NCBI GenBank assembly: GCA_027074805.1
Contig: JALTCK010000146.1
Location: 1 to 57,905 of the forward strand
Direction: 5' to 3'
Length of the DNA: 57,905 bases
DNA from: Thermococcus sp.
GTDB taxonomy: Archaea > Methanobacteriota_B > Thermococci > Thermococcales > Thermococcaceae
Made by a program: the position numbers and the translations under genes. Shown here piece by piece: positions 40,629 through 49,919 of the stretch. The notes below the pieces were generated by a model that made no database searches, was not told the DNA's origin, and saw only the letters and a program-made list of their open reading frames with translations. Position 1 is the first letter of the stretch. The number at the start of each line of letters is the position of its first letter.

Positions 40629-40981
40629 CACGTAAGGGTCTTTTGAGTAAGAAATGCCTTCAGGAACTCAACCCACGCGGTGTAGTAGCCCTTTTCGTAA
40701 TCATCTCTGAAATCGTGCTCCAGGATGATCTTCTGGAAGTGATTTAAAAGCTCCTCAGCTCTCCTTCTGTCCCCTTCCCTCAGGAGCTGGACGATTAGGG
40801 CGTCCGGGTCATTTTCTTTGATCGCACTCATGAACCCGTTGATCGCCTTGCTGTATCCCTTCCCCCACTCGTCCCTTCCCGCCATCTTCTGGAGCTTCTC
40901 TAAGTGAGCTTTGGCCCTCATGAAGTCTCTTTTGAGAAGCGCTCTGAGGAACATTTCCATTCTCATCTCTCTTGCAGGCAT
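40628..40981 (-). CDS. Conserved helical protein of unknown function
   Basis: Protein of 117 residues, all helical and charged, with two similar halves: MFLRALLKRDFMRAKAHLEK / GRDEWGKGYSKAINGFMSAI and LLREGDRRRAEELLNHFQKI / FRDDYEKGYYTAWVEFLKAF. The internal duplication suggests a TPR-like helical hairpin pair. No known family is named. It is cotranscribed with, and overlaps, the uracil-DNA glycosylase gene. GGTGGGTGGTTGA precedes ATG 40981. Confidence 0.72.
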   Translation of the reverse strand: MPAREMRMEMFLRALLKRDFMRAKAHLEKLQKMAGRDEWGKGYSKAINGFMSAIKENDPDALIVQLLREGDRRRAEELLNHFQKIILEHDFRDDYEKGYYTAWVEFLKAFLTQKTLT

Positions 40982-41035
40982 TCAACCACCCACCAAAAGT
41001 TGAAGGAGAGGCTTTTTAACGATTAGCCCTACCCA

Positions 41036-41076
41036 ATACCCAATTGTGGGTCATGGGTATGAAGGAAAACCTTCAT
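41036..41076. promoter_or_regulatory. Two overlapping inverted repeats upstream of the radical SAM gene
   Basis: ATACCCA (41036-41042) and TGGGTAT (41054-41060) form a perfect seven-base inverted repeat with an 11-base spacer. It abuts a second, ATGAAGG (41059-41065) and CCTTCAT (41070-41076), with a four-base spacer. Both lie just upstream of the TATA element GCTTTTATACC (41089-41099), a position suited to a regulator. Confidence 0.5.
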
Positions 41077-41152
41077 ATTTACGCAAAAGCTTTTATACCT
41101 GAAAATTGGAGATAGGGTCAGATGAGAAGATAGATGAATTGGGGTGACATTT

Positions 41153-42928
41153 ATGGCTGAGGTTGTTGGTGAAGTACCAAGCGGCGAAAAGGAGTTCGCG
41201 GAGTCCACAAAAAGAGTCAGAGACATTATTGAGTTTCCAGAGATAAGTGATGAGGAGTTTGAGGAGATGCTCAAGGGCGCCAGCCGTGCCTACGGTGGCC
41301 CGCTTCCCCACAGGACGTATTCTCTCTGTCCCGAAACTAGAAGGATTGTACCGGCCCTTGTATGGGAGAAGAATGGTAGGGTGTGGATAACAAAGCGCTG
41401 TCCTGAGGGCATGATCACTGATGTTTATTATGAGAGTGTTGAGCAGTACTACCGCTTTCAGAAGTGGAAGTATGACTTCAATCTCATGACCTACAATGTT
41501 GAGAACAGCGGCGCCAACTGTCCTCTTGACTGTGGTCTCTGTGCAAGGCACCGCTCCCACACAAACCTTCTCAACATCGTCCTGACCAACCGTTGCAACC
41601 TGAGTTGCTGGTACTGTTTCTTCTATGCCAAGGAAGGCCAGCCGATATACGAGCCAACTCTCGAGCAGATAAGGATGATGCTCAGGAACGCGAAGAAGCA
41701 GCAGCCTGTGGGAGCTAACGCTGTCCAGCTCACCGGTGGTGAACCTACCCTAAGGAACGACCTCCTCGAGATAGTACGGATAGCCAAGGAAGAAGGCTAC
41801 GACCACGTTCAGCTCAACACGGACGGTATAAAGCTAGCCTTTGAGCCAGAGCTAATTAAAAAGCTCCGCGATGCCGGTGTCAACACCCTCTACATGAGCT
41901 ACGATGGAATGACACCCCAAACAAACTGGAAGAACCACTGGGAAATTCCGCTGATCTTCGAGAACGTGAGAAATGCTGGCGGGCCCGGAATAGTCCTCGT
42001 GCCGACGACGATAAGGAATGTAAACGATCACGAGCTCGGTGCAATAATCAACTTCGGCCTCAACCACCTCGACATAGTAAGAGGTGTTAACTTCCAGCCG
42101 ATTTCGCTCGTGGGAAGGGTTCCAAGAAAGGAGCGCCAGAGGTTTAGGATAACGATCGCCGGGGCAATAAAGCGCATCGAGGATCAGACCAACGGAGTAA
42201 TAGCGATGGAGGATTGGTATCCAATACCCATAGCGGGTCATATAGCGAGGTTCTTTGAGGCCTTCACTGGCTCACGCTACTATATGACGAGCCACTACTG
42301 CTGTGGGGCAGCAACCTACGTCTTCCTGGATAGGGAGAACAAGCGTGTCGTTCCCATAAACAGATTCCTGGACGTCGAGGGCTTCGTCGAGTATCTCGAA
42401 ACCAAGGCGGAAGAGATAGAGAAATGGAAGAAGCTTGGAAAACTCGCCAAGCTCAAGCTCGGTGCGGAGATATTCATGAAATTCCGCTCCTTTTACGACG
42501 ATAAATATGCGCCAAAGGGACTGGGAGTCCTCGATCTCATTAAGAACGCCTTTATGCACGGAAATTACGATGCCCTCGGCCAGTTCCACACCAACGCACT
42601 CTTTCTTGGCATGATGCACTTTATGGATGAGTACAACTACGACGTTGAGAGAGTTGAGCGCTGCGTTATCCACTACGCCATGCCCGATGGGAGAGTGGTA
42701 CCCTTCTGTACCTTCAATGTGATTCCAGAGCTCTACAGGGACAAGGTCCAGAACCAGTTCAGCTACAGCTGGGAGGAGTGGAAAAAACTCCACCCGGACT
42801 GGGAGTACAAGAAGGACAAGTACGTCAGAACCAAGGAGTTCGTCGAGAAGATGAAGAACAGCGAGCTCTACAGAAAGACCTACATCGACATAGAGGACTA
42901 CTTCGGTGTTAAGGAGGTGGGAGAATGA
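41153..42928 (+). CDS. Radical SAM protein resembling tetraether lipid synthase (Tes)
   Basis: Protein of 591 residues. A first cysteine group NCPLDCGLCARHRSHT (near residue 122) is followed directly by the radical SAM motif TNRCNLSCWYCFF (C-x3-C-x2-C near residue 147), then LTGGEPTLRNDLL. Further cysteines are in SHYCCGAATYV (near 383) and VPFCTF (near 518). This arrangement matches the Tes/MJ0619 family that joins two archaeol chains into membrane-spanning tetraethers; a related lipid cross-linking enzyme (GMGT synthase type) is an alternative. ATG 41153 has GGGGTG six bases upstream. A small partner gene overlaps its end. Confidence 0.7.
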   Translation: MAEVVGEVPSGEKEFAESTKRVRDIIEFPEISDEEFEEMLKGASRAYGGPLPHRTYSLCPETRRIVPALVWEKNGRVWITKRCPEGMITDVYYESVEQYYRFQKWKYDFNLMTYNVENSGANCPLDCGLCARHRSHTNLLNIVLTNRCNLSCWYCFFYAKEGQPIYEPTLEQIRMMLRNAKKQQPVGANAVQLTGGEPTLRNDLLEIVRIAKEEGYDHVQLNTDGIKLAFEPELIKKLRDAGVNTLYMSYDGMTPQTNWKNHWEIPLIFENVRNAGGPGIVLVPTTIRNVNDHELGAIINFGLNHLDIVRGVNFQPISLVGRVPRKERQRFRITIAGAIKRIEDQTNGVIAMEDWYPIPIAGHIARFFEAFTGSRYYMTSHYCCGAATYVFLDRENKRVVPINRFLDVEGFVEYLETKAEEIEKWKKLGKLAKLKLGAEIFMKFRSFYDDKYAPKGLGVLDLIKNAFMHGNYDALGQFHTNALFLGMMHFMDEYNYDVERVERCVIHYAMPDGRVVPFCTFNVIPELYRDKVQNQFSYSWEEWKKLHPDWEYKKDKYVRTKEFVEKMKNSELYRKTYIDIEDYFGVKEVGE

Positions 42929-43230
42929 GCGTAATCATGGATAAGAAGCTCACCCGCCTCGAATTCAAGTTCGGTAATATAAACTGGGAGAAGGCGACTA
43001 TAAAGCAGTATGAACTCGAGAAGGATGAGAGAATCTGGAGAATATTCATCAACGGCTATGCCAAGAACGGCTTTGTGGTCTTCGACGAGGATGTTCTCTC
43101 GAGGGAGGAACTACTGAAGGCCCTTGGGGAGTTAGAGCCGGAGATAAAAGGGGAGAAGAAACTCACGGTGGCAGAGCTCATAGAGTCAAGCTACTCCTGG
43201 AACAACGTCCTTGGTAAGGGCGGCTCTTAA
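42925..43230 (+). CDS. Small partner protein of the radical SAM gene
   Basis: Protein of 101 residues, mixed alpha/beta, without cysteines or a signal peptide: RLEFKFGNINWEKATIKQYE, ERIWRIFINGYAKNGFVVFD and LTVAELIESSYSWNNVLGKG. Its family is not recognised. It starts within the last codons of the radical SAM gene (GGAGGTGGGAGA ATG), so the two are translated together; it may be an accessory or recognition subunit. The C-terminal SSYSWNNVLGKGGS looks like a conserved tail. It overlaps the convergent DUF2139 gene by four bases. Confidence 0.72.
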   Translation: MSVIMDKKLTRLEFKFGNINWEKATIKQYELEKDERIWRIFINGYAKNGFVVFDEDVLSREELLKALGELEPEIKGEKKLTVAELIESSYSWNNVLGKGGS

Positions 43231-44663
43231 CGGAGTTCTATCCTAACTTTTCCTCCGACCACCTTTTCAAGCTTAAAACTAACTATTCCCGAGAAAGACG
43301 ACAGGTCCAGCATGTTCTTCCCACGCTTCAGAGTGAAAACTTCTTTCTCTGCAGGAAGACTGGGTAGGGAGATGTCGTATTCGTAAACCGTCAGTTTTGT
43401 GTCCCTGTTTACATAGAAAACTGCCCTTGGATCCTTGTACCCATCGAGAGGAAATCCGCCGAAGAGGCCATCTCCCTTAAGCTTTATGGAGTCCAGGGGC
43501 AGTGAGAAGGCCACGGATGGCGGTGGGCCCCATATGGTCTTTTCATCTATCAGCATGATGTCCCTTACTCCTGTATCAAAGGGAGTGGCGGAGGTCTCTC
43601 CAGTGTTAGGGGAGTTGTTGGCACCGAGCAGCAAATTACCCCCGATCTTTTCAATGCTAGTTACCCTCGCACCAAGTGCACCCACTATCCTGACTACGGG
43701 GGGGGCTATATAAACCAGTACTGTGGGACCGGCGACGAGATGGGTGAACTCACCCCACCTTCTCCCCCCAAAGGAGACATCGTGATAGGAGTTGTAGGCG
43801 GTGAGAATCCCGCCCCCAACGTTCAGAGAGTTAACCCTAAAGGGTGCATAGAACGTTGGGAAATCAAAGAGACGGTAAAAAACGGGCTCTTCCCGGAGGA
43901 AAGGGCTTCCCACAAAGACCCCGCCCCTCACGAAAGCAAAAAACCTGTTGTGGGAGGTGGCCATTGAACCGAGCTCCGGCCTAACCACGTTGCCCCCATC
44001 CACGCTCGGGCCGGGTTTTATAAACTCCCATTCTCCACTCTCGAGGGATAGAGCCCCAAACTTCTTCACACCCCACGAAAAGTTGCTTCCAATGCCGAAA
44101 AGGGCCATGTCGTGTAGTATTGTGCCTTTGGGAGAAGGTTCGTCCAGAAGCCCCGTAGCCTCCCCCTTTCTCCTGTCAAGGGAATAAACGCCCAAGTGTT
44201 CATGTCCGTCCTCTCGGGCCAGTAGAAGTCTGTCGTTTAGAGGGTCGTAGAGTATATCCCCTATTTCGCCCGCCCAGCGCGTCTCAGAATGAATCGAATC
44301 CTTCCAGAGAAGTTTCATAGTGTCTTCCTTAACGTCATAAACGTGAACGTGAGAGTACTTATCCACAAAACTCACACGGCCCCGGTTATATCTTGCAGGC
44401 GCATGGACCCATCCACCGAAGTACAGGAATTCATCCACGGTCTCAACTGCGTTGTAAGTGTCACCACCACTCCTTGGAGGGGGGCCCAGCATGCCAAAAT
44501 TGTACATTCTCTCCTCTTCCTCTTTAACATCGAGGAAATGGGCCTCTGCCTCAAAAGCGAGAGTGTAGTACAGAACTCCTTCATGATATTTAAGCCCAAA
44601 GACCCCACCGCTACCCCATTCGGGAGAATACCTGCCGGGAAAGCTCCAGTTACGGAGGAACAT
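43227..44663 (-). CDS. DUF2139 family protein, copy A (predicted beta-propeller)
   Basis: Protein of 478 residues, last gene of the sugar operon. It shares with copy B (53753-55228) the motifs RY(S/G)PEWGSGG, LYYTLAFEA, SGGDTYNAVE, YFGGWVHAPA, KYSHVHVYD, VNVGGGILTA or LNVGGGILTA, and ATPFDTG-RDI. Repeated short beta blades suggest a seven-bladed propeller; the conserved D, H and W residues look more like a substrate pocket than a scaffold. No signal peptide, so cytoplasmic. Its function is unknown; the operon suggests a role in handling the imported sugar. The start is preceded by GGAGG. Confidence 0.8.
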   Translation of the reverse strand: MFLRNWSFPGRYSPEWGSGGVFGLKYHEGVLYYTLAFEAEAHFLDVKEEEERMYNFGMLGPPPRSGGDTYNAVETVDEFLYFGGWVHAPARYNRGRVSFVDKYSHVHVYDVKEDTMKLLWKDSIHSETRWAGEIGDILYDPLNDRLLLAREDGHEHLGVYSLDRRKGEATGLLDEPSPKGTILHDMALFGIGSNFSWGVKKFGALSLESGEWEFIKPGPSVDGGNVVRPELGSMATSHNRFFAFVRGGVFVGSPFLREEPVFYRLFDFPTFYAPFRVNSLNVGGGILTAYNSYHDVSFGGRRWGEFTHLVAGPTVLVYIAPPVVRIVGALGARVTSIEKIGGNLLLGANNSPNTGETSATPFDTGVRDIMLIDEKTIWGPPPSVAFSLPLDSIKLKGDGLFGGFPLDGYKDPRAVFYVNRDTKLTVYEYDISLPSLPAEKEVFTLKRGKNMLDLSSFSGIVSFKLEKVVGGKVRIELR

Positions 44664-44664
44664 C

Positions 44665-45612
44665 TCAATGGCCTCCTTTAAGTTCTTTAAACTCAGTTGA
44701 TTTCATCAACTCTCTGAGGAAGGGAACGCTCCATGCACCTCTCCTAGTTACTGAGATTGCGGCTACTGTGTTTGCGAACTTCCCGATTCTCCTCAGCAGT
44801 TCACCATCCAATTCCTCAAATCTTTCCATGGCTCCGGAATGATGAAGACCGGCCAAAAAAGCCGCCATGAAAGCATCTCCCGCCCCGGTAGTATCAACCG
44901 CATTAACCTTGGGGGCGGGAACTTCGACTCGACTCCCCCCGGAGATTATAACAGCTCCCCTTGAACCGAGTGTGACCACAAGAACCGAAGGTTCAAAGGT
45001 TTCCACCTCAACACCTTTTTTGCGGAGGTAGGTATACTCCTCCCACCCCATTTTGACGATTGTGGCCAACTTCAGGCCCCCTTCTATGTCCTCAAGCATT
45101 TTCTCCTCCCTTCCCCTCCAGAGATCGAGTCTTATGTTAACGTCGTAACTAAGAGGAACCTTCCCCTGCAGGCTCTTCAGGGTTTTGAAAACCGTGCTTC
45201 TTGAGGGTTCGCGTGCGAACATGACCGTTCCGAAGTGAACCAGTTCGGACTCCAAAAGAATGTTTAAGGGTATATCCTCCTCCCGCAGGTTAAAATACGC
45301 AACTCCGTCATACAGAATAAACTCAGGCTTTGTGCCTATGAGCTGTACAAACACTACACCCGTGTGAAATTTCCCATCCCTTCCAATCATCGGCTTAACG
45401 CCTTCTCTTTCGAGGGAACTTATTAAAAAATCCCCGAATGGGTCATCTCCAACCTTGCTCACGAGCCCGCTCTCAACGCCTAACCTGGAGAGGCCCACTG
45501 CAACGTTTGCGGGGGCTCCTCCAGGATGTCTCTCAAACTTCGGCACCATGGCCAGTGGTTTGTCCTCAAGCGCTATCATGTCGATTAAAACCTCTCCAAG
45601 ACACATCATCAT
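44665..45612 (-). CDS. PfkB family sugar kinase
   Basis: Ribokinase-type kinase of 315 residues. It begins CLGEVLIDMIA, has the first signature HPGGAPANVAVGLSRLG (near residue 29) and the catalytic signature VDTTGAGDAFMAAFLAG (near residue 247), with the base aspartate in GAGD. It resembles fructokinases (GEVLIDM, GGAPANVA) and probably phosphorylates the ketose made by the isomerase encoded at 52274. ATG 45612 overlaps the glycosidase stop. It lies between glycosidase and DUF2139 genes in the operon. Confidence 0.9.
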   Translation of the reverse strand: MMMCLGEVLIDMIALEDKPLAMVPKFERHPGGAPANVAVGLSRLGVESGLVSKVGDDPFGDFLISSLEREGVKPMIGRDGKFHTGVVFVQLIGTKPEFILYDGVAYFNLREEDIPLNILLESELVHFGTVMFAREPSRSTVFKTLKSLQGKVPLSYDVNIRLDLWRGREEKMLEDIEGGLKLATIVKMGWEEYTYLRKKGVEVETFEPSVLVVTLGSRGAVIISGGSRVEVPAPKVNAVDTTGAGDAFMAAFLAGLHHSGAMERFEELDGELLRRIGKFANTVAAISVTRRGAWSVPFLRELMKSTEFKELKGGH

Positions 45613-46805
45613 TTTACATCACCCACCATCTCCCGAAACTGGAAGTACAGCATCTTCAAGTTTTCTTTGGGATTACGGTAGTATTGCCCTGGAATTTCAA
45701 GTCTCACATCGATGTTATCAACAAACTCTAGTTCCTCTTTAATCTTTTTCATTAATTCGGCTGCCGGTTTGGGGCTCCCATCCCCCCTGAAAAGACCAAA
45801 GAATCTCTCATGGATGGCTCTGTCAAAGGGGGGTCTCCCCCAGAGGCTTTTGTGATAATCGGAGAAGTTCCAGTATACTGCTCCCAGGCTACCCACGGCG
45901 GCTGTGAGCCTTAGAGTTTTCTCCAGCCAGGAGGCCGCCTCTTCTTCGTTTATTAAATAATGGAGCATGATTGTCTTTCCCGTCGCAGAGGGTATTCTCC
46001 TAGTCTTCCCTGGAGTGGTCGGCATTCCGAACTCCTCCATGAGGACGTCCTTCCCACCCAGCTCTCGCGTTAGCAGAGATGTGAAGGGGATAAAATATGG
46101 GTCCAGAGGATCGGTGAAGTCCGTGTAAACCGAATAGGCATGCATGCACAGGTAGTCATTCCACCTTGCAACGTCCGGCACGTGAAAGTTTTTGTCCCCC
46201 TCTATATCCTCTTGGTGTATCCCGAAAGTAACCGGTTTCTTTGAAACGGATTTCAGGGTTTTGTAGACAAATGCAAGCCATTCAGATGCAACGGCTGGAC
46301 TTCGGGGGATAAAGACGTTGTCAAGTTCATTTGAGATATCCCAGCTGTGAATTGCAGGATGTGAAGAGAATTCCCTTCCAACAGTCTGTAAGAGCAACTC
46401 CTCGGCTTCGAGTGCCTTGGGATCCTCATATATGTTTACGGCTCCCACATCCACAACCCTACCATCCGAAAATGTCAGGAACCTCTCATGAGGCCTTTTT
46501 GAGAGGAGCCATTTTGGAAGCCAGTTTAATCCGCTCATGTGCCCGATAAAGAACGTTGGAATGACCAGAAGGTTCAGCTCACGGGCTAAGTCCAGTACCG
46601 TACCCAGGTTAGAGAGGGCTGCATCGTTTATGACATCCGGGTAGGGCTGAAAGTCCTCCCAGAGGAGGAAAATCCTGATGAGTCTAAGTCCAAGATCTCT
46701 TATTTGTGTGAACTCCTCCAGAACTTCTTCCTCACTGAAGTCCCTCCACCAGAACATGGCCTTCCTTCTCGGCCAGTAGTTGACACCCAAGGTGAATCCC
46801 AACAT
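45609..46805 (-). CDS. Cytoplasmic clan GH-A glycoside hydrolase (GH5-like)
   Basis: Protein of 398 residues with a TIM-barrel glycosidase pattern: GVNYWPRRKAMFWWRDF at the start, LGLRLIRIFLLWEDFQP (near residue 45), acid/base glutamate in WDISNELDN (near 158) and nucleophile glutamate in LMEEFGMPTT (near 257), then AVYWNFSDY. It lacks a signal peptide, so it cleaves oligosaccharides after uptake. The overall form is like beta-mannosidase or beta-mannanase relatives, but specificity is not certain. ATG 46805 follows GGAGGGATGG. It lies 27 bases after malG and overlaps the kinase gene. Confidence 0.83.
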   Translation of the reverse strand: MLGFTLGVNYWPRRKAMFWWRDFSEEEVLEEFTQIRDLGLRLIRIFLLWEDFQPYPDVINDAALSNLGTVLDLARELNLLVIPTFFIGHMSGLNWLPKWLLSKRPHERFLTFSDGRVVDVGAVNIYEDPKALEAEELLLQTVGREFSSHPAIHSWDISNELDNVFIPRSPAVASEWLAFVYKTLKSVSKKPVTFGIHQEDIEGDKNFHVPDVARWNDYLCMHAYSVYTDFTDPLDPYFIPFTSLLTRELGGKDVLMEEFGMPTTPGKTRRIPSATGKTIMLHYLINEEEAASWLEKTLRLTAAVGSLGAVYWNFSDYHKSLWGRPPFDRAIHERFFGLFRGDGSPKPAAELMKKIKEELEFVDNIDVRLEIPGQYYRNPKENLKMLYFQFREMVGDVK

Positions 46806-46832
46806 CCATCCCTCCAAAAATATTTGAAGGGC

Positions 46833-47657
46833 TCAGCCCTTGATTCCTCCCGCGACACCCCTCATGTAATACTTCTGGAGCAGCACGTAGACGAGTATCG
46901 GGACTACTATCGAGAGGGTTCCTGCGGCTGTTAGCTGTCCCCAGTTGGGGTTGTAGCGGCTTATGAAGGTTGTAACCCCCGCTGAGACCGGCCATTTATC
47001 AGGGCGGAGCAGTGTTAGTGCAAAGAACAGGTCCTGCCAGACGAAGATGAACTGGACGACGGCCACGCTTATAACCGCGGGGAGGGCTATGGGGAGTATT
47101 ATCCTGAAGTATATCCCTACGTCGCTCAGACCGTCTATCTTTGCAGCTTCCTCGTAATCCTTTGGAATAGCCTTAAAGAAGTTCCGCAGGAAGAAGATTG
47201 TCCAAGGAAGTGCAAACGTTGAGTGAACAAGGATTATACCGTAGTACTGGTTGTACATGTGCAGGTCCCTGAAGAGCTTGAGGAGAGGGACTATAACCGC
47301 CTGCTGTGGTACAACCTGAATTGCAACGAGCGTCAGGAAGAGGAGCGTCTTTATGGGAAAGCTGAAAGAAGTGAATCCGTAGGCAGCCATGCCCGCTATG
47401 AGGATTGGCAGGATGGTTGCGAAGGTCGCTATGAGGAGAGAGTTGAGGATATACCTCCAGAAACCCGCATCCCAGACCTGCCTGTAATTTATGAGCGTGA
47501 AGTGGGCGTTGTGAAGGTTCCACCACCCGTTGACTATCTCCGCAAAGGGTCTTACTGAGGTCATGACAAGGGCCAGGAGTGGAATGAAGAGTACCACCCC
47601 TATTATCCACGCCACTAGGTTTATCGAAATCTTGTACTTGGTGCTAACTTTAACCAC
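46833..47657 (-). CDS. ABC sugar transporter permease, MalG type
   Basis: Protein of 274 residues with six helices and the permease EAA loop YEEAAKIDGLSDVGIYFRII (near residue 188), which contacts the MalK ATPase. It ends ARGVAGGIKG-like, as in MalG proteins that reach into the binding pocket (YYMRGVAGGIKG). GTG 47657 (MVKVSTKYK) has GGGGTG six bases upstream and overlaps the malF stop by eight bases. CUT1 family, for oligosaccharides. Confidence 0.92.
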   Translation of the reverse strand: MVKVSTKYKISINLVAWIIGVVLFIPLLALVMTSVRPFAEIVNGWWNLHNAHFTLINYRQVWDAGFWRYILNSLLIATFATILPILIAGMAAYGFTSFSFPIKTLLFLTLVAIQVVPQQAVIVPLLKLFRDLHMYNQYYGIILVHSTFALPWTIFFLRNFFKAIPKDYEEAAKIDGLSDVGIYFRIILPIALPAVISVAVVQFIFVWQDLFFALTLLRPDKWPVSAGVTTFISRYNPNWGQLTAAGTLSIVVPILVYVLLQKYYMRGVAGGIKG

Positions 47658-48537
47658 TCTCAACACCCCTTTCGCCTATCATCTTTTTCAGCATTCCTAG
47701 GGAGAACACGAACACCGAAACGGTTAGCAGGGTTGCTATGGCCGCTGCATATCCCCACCGGAAGTTGTAGAATATCTCATAGTAGACCATGTACGCAAGC
47801 ACGAACAGGTACATTGGAACCGACTCTCCGCCGGAGAGGACGTAGATTAGATCGAAGACCTTGAGGATGTAGATGGCGCTCATGGTAACAACAACTATCA
47901 GGGCAGGCTTTAGGAGGGGCAGGAGGATGTATCTGAACCTCTGCCAGGCATTCGCACCGTCAATCCATGCTGCCTCGAGCACTTCAGTATCAAGCCCCTC
48001 CAACCCTGCTAGAAAAACCGTAGTTGCAAACCCCTGCCACGCCCACAGGGAGCCTATTATTACGAAGTATATTGCCGTGGAGGGGTCCTGTATCCAGGCC
48101 CTCGGGGGAACGCCGAATATTTCAAGGATCCTGTTCACGATTCCCGCGTGCGGGTCCAGGAGAAGCATCCAGACTATACCGACCACCGTCATGGGCATTA
48201 CCATACCGAGCATTACAAGACCGCGGAGAACGTTCCTTCCGAACACCGCCTTGTTGTGGAGCAGGACGGCGAAACCAAGGCCGATGAGAGTAACCAAGGG
48301 TAGGAATACCACGAATATGAACAGGTTGTTCTTAATCGATGTCCAGAAGAGAGGGTCGTGAATCATTTCCTTGTAGTTTGCAATCCCCGCGAACTTGGGG
48401 GCGGTCATTCCATCCCAGTGGGTGAAGCCGAGATAGAACGTGTTGAACAGAGGATAGATTATGAAAATTAAAAGAAGAATGAAGGCGGGCATCATCAGAA
48501 TAAAGAAATCCTTCGTCAGCCATCTTCTTCCGCCCAT
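47650..48537 (-). CDS. ABC sugar transporter permease, MalF type
   Basis: Protein of 295 residues with six helices and an EAA loop LEAAWIDGANAWQRFRYILL (near residue 196). It pairs with the MalG-type permease. ATG 48537 (MGGRRWL) has GAGGTG six bases upstream; the in-frame GTG at 48546 is part of that site. It lies 10 bases after the binding-protein gene. Confidence 0.92.
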   Translation of the reverse strand: MGGRRWLTKDFFILMMPAFILLLIFIIYPLFNTFYLGFTHWDGMTAPKFAGIANYKEMIHDPLFWTSIKNNLFIFVVFLPLVTLIGLGFAVLLHNKAVFGRNVLRGLVMLGMVMPMTVVGIVWMLLLDPHAGIVNRILEIFGVPPRAWIQDPSTAIYFVIIGSLWAWQGFATTVFLAGLEGLDTEVLEAAWIDGANAWQRFRYILLPLLKPALIVVVTMSAIYILKVFDLIYVLSGGESVPMYLFVLAYMVYYEIFYNFRWGYAAAIATLLTVSVFVFSLGMLKKMIGERGVESG

Positions 48538-48547
48538 CCCCAACACC

Positions 48548-49885
48548 TCATGACTTGTAGTACTGCTCCGCGTATTGTTCGAGCTGTTCAGCTATCTGTT
48601 TGTAGTTGTCCGGGTTGGCCCAGAACTCGAAGAGCTTGTTCCAGATTATGGGCTGGAATCCTGGCGGTGCGTTGTCGTCAAGATCCGGCACAATGCCGTA
48701 CTCCTTCATCCACTCAACGACCTTGGCGTCCGTTGGGTCATAAGCACTAAGGGGAACCTTAAGGTTCGGGGCGAGGTAGCCCTTCTTCTTTACCATGATC
48801 TCCTGGTACTGAGGTCCTGCTAGCCACTTTGCCAGCTCCATAGCCGCCTCTTTGTGGGGAGCGTTCTTCGGAATGACGACCCAGTCTCCACCGGCGACGA
48901 TGGCGAACTTGGCGCTCTGGTTTATGACCGGGAACGGTATTAGTCCAAAGTCAGTTCCGGGTTTGACTCCTTCCTTCTCAAGCATGAGGACAATCCAGTT
49001 CCCCATGAAGTACATGGCTACCTGGCCGTTGGCGAGCCTCGGGACCTGCGCCTCCCACTTCTCCCCTATAGCAGTCTGGGGATTGCCGTAGCAGCCCTCC
49101 TTTATGAGGTCGCGGAGTATCTTGAAAGCCTCAAGAACGCGCGGGTCTGTCCATTTGACCTTGTGAAGCATGAGGTCGTTGTGGAGCTGGGGCCCACCAA
49201 CCCTAATAAGAACCGCTTCAAAGATGTCGGAAAGTGGCCACTTGTCGGCGGCACCACTAGCCATGGGTTGTATCCCGTTTTCCTTGAAAATTTTACAATC
49301 CTGTTTGAGCTGGTCTAGGGTCTTTGGTGGCTCCAAGTTGTACTTCTCAAAGTCGTGGACGTTGTACCATATTCCTGGCTTGGCCCAGGCTTTAATTGGA
49401 ACTGCATAGTATGTGTTTCCAACGGTGACCATGTTGAGGAGATCCTTTTGAATCTCTCCGTTGTATGCGTCAACAACGCTATTCATGGGTTCAAGCTGTC
49501 CTTTTTGGCCAAGTTCCTTTATAAGGGCCGGCCACGGTAGAATTGCGATATCAAAGGATGGCGAGCCTGTTGCAAGTTCTGTGAGAACGGAATCTCTAAG
49601 TTTTGACTGCACAACATACTTTATCTTGACGTTCGGGTGCTCCTGTTCGTACACCTTGAGAGCGCTCTCAAAGTTCTGGCCTTCAACTCCACCCCACTGT
49701 CCGTAAATAACTACTTCAACAGGCTTCTGGGATGTGGTGGTTGTCTGACTGGTCGTGGTTGCCTGTCCGGAGCTGGATGTGCTTGTCTGGGTTGTGGAGG
49801 TTCCTCCTCCCGAAATGCACCCCGCCGCAACAACGGCGAGTACAAGAACAAAAACCATGGCAATGCTCAGGGGTTTCTTTCCCAT
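48548..49885 (-). CDS. Sugar-binding lipoprotein of the ABC transporter
   Basis: Protein of 445 residues: lipoprotein signal MGKKPLSIAMVFVLVLAVVA then AGC, a threonine/serine/glutamine linker (about residues 24-52) typical of archaeal surface binding proteins, and a MalE-like domain from VEVVIYGQWGGVEGQNFESA onward. Several tryptophans (WPALIK, KAWAKPGIWY, GNWIVLM, GGDWVV) are expected to stack on sugar rings. GAGGTG lies seven bases before ATG 49885. As first gene of the operon it has its own TATA box and TACTN3AGTA operator. Confidence 0.93.
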   Translation of the reverse strand: MGKKPLSIAMVFVLVLAVVAAGCISGGGTSTTQTSTSSSGQATTTSQTTTTSQKPVEVVIYGQWGGVEGQNFESALKVYEQEHPNVKIKYVVQSKLRDSVLTELATGSPSFDIAILPWPALIKELGQKGQLEPMNSVVDAYNGEIQKDLLNMVTVGNTYYAVPIKAWAKPGIWYNVHDFEKYNLEPPKTLDQLKQDCKIFKENGIQPMASGAADKWPLSDIFEAVLIRVGGPQLHNDLMLHKVKWTDPRVLEAFKILRDLIKEGCYGNPQTAIGEKWEAQVPRLANGQVAMYFMGNWIVLMLEKEGVKPGTDFGLIPFPVINQSAKFAIVAGGDWVVIPKNAPHKEAAMELAKWLAGPQYQEIMVKKKGYLAPNLKVPLSAYDPTDAKVVEWMKEYGIVPDLDDNAPPGFQPIIWNKLFEFWANPDNYKQIAEQLEQYAEQYYKS

Positions 49886-49919
49886 ACGCACACACCTCAA
49901 GTTGTATTCACAGTTGATT

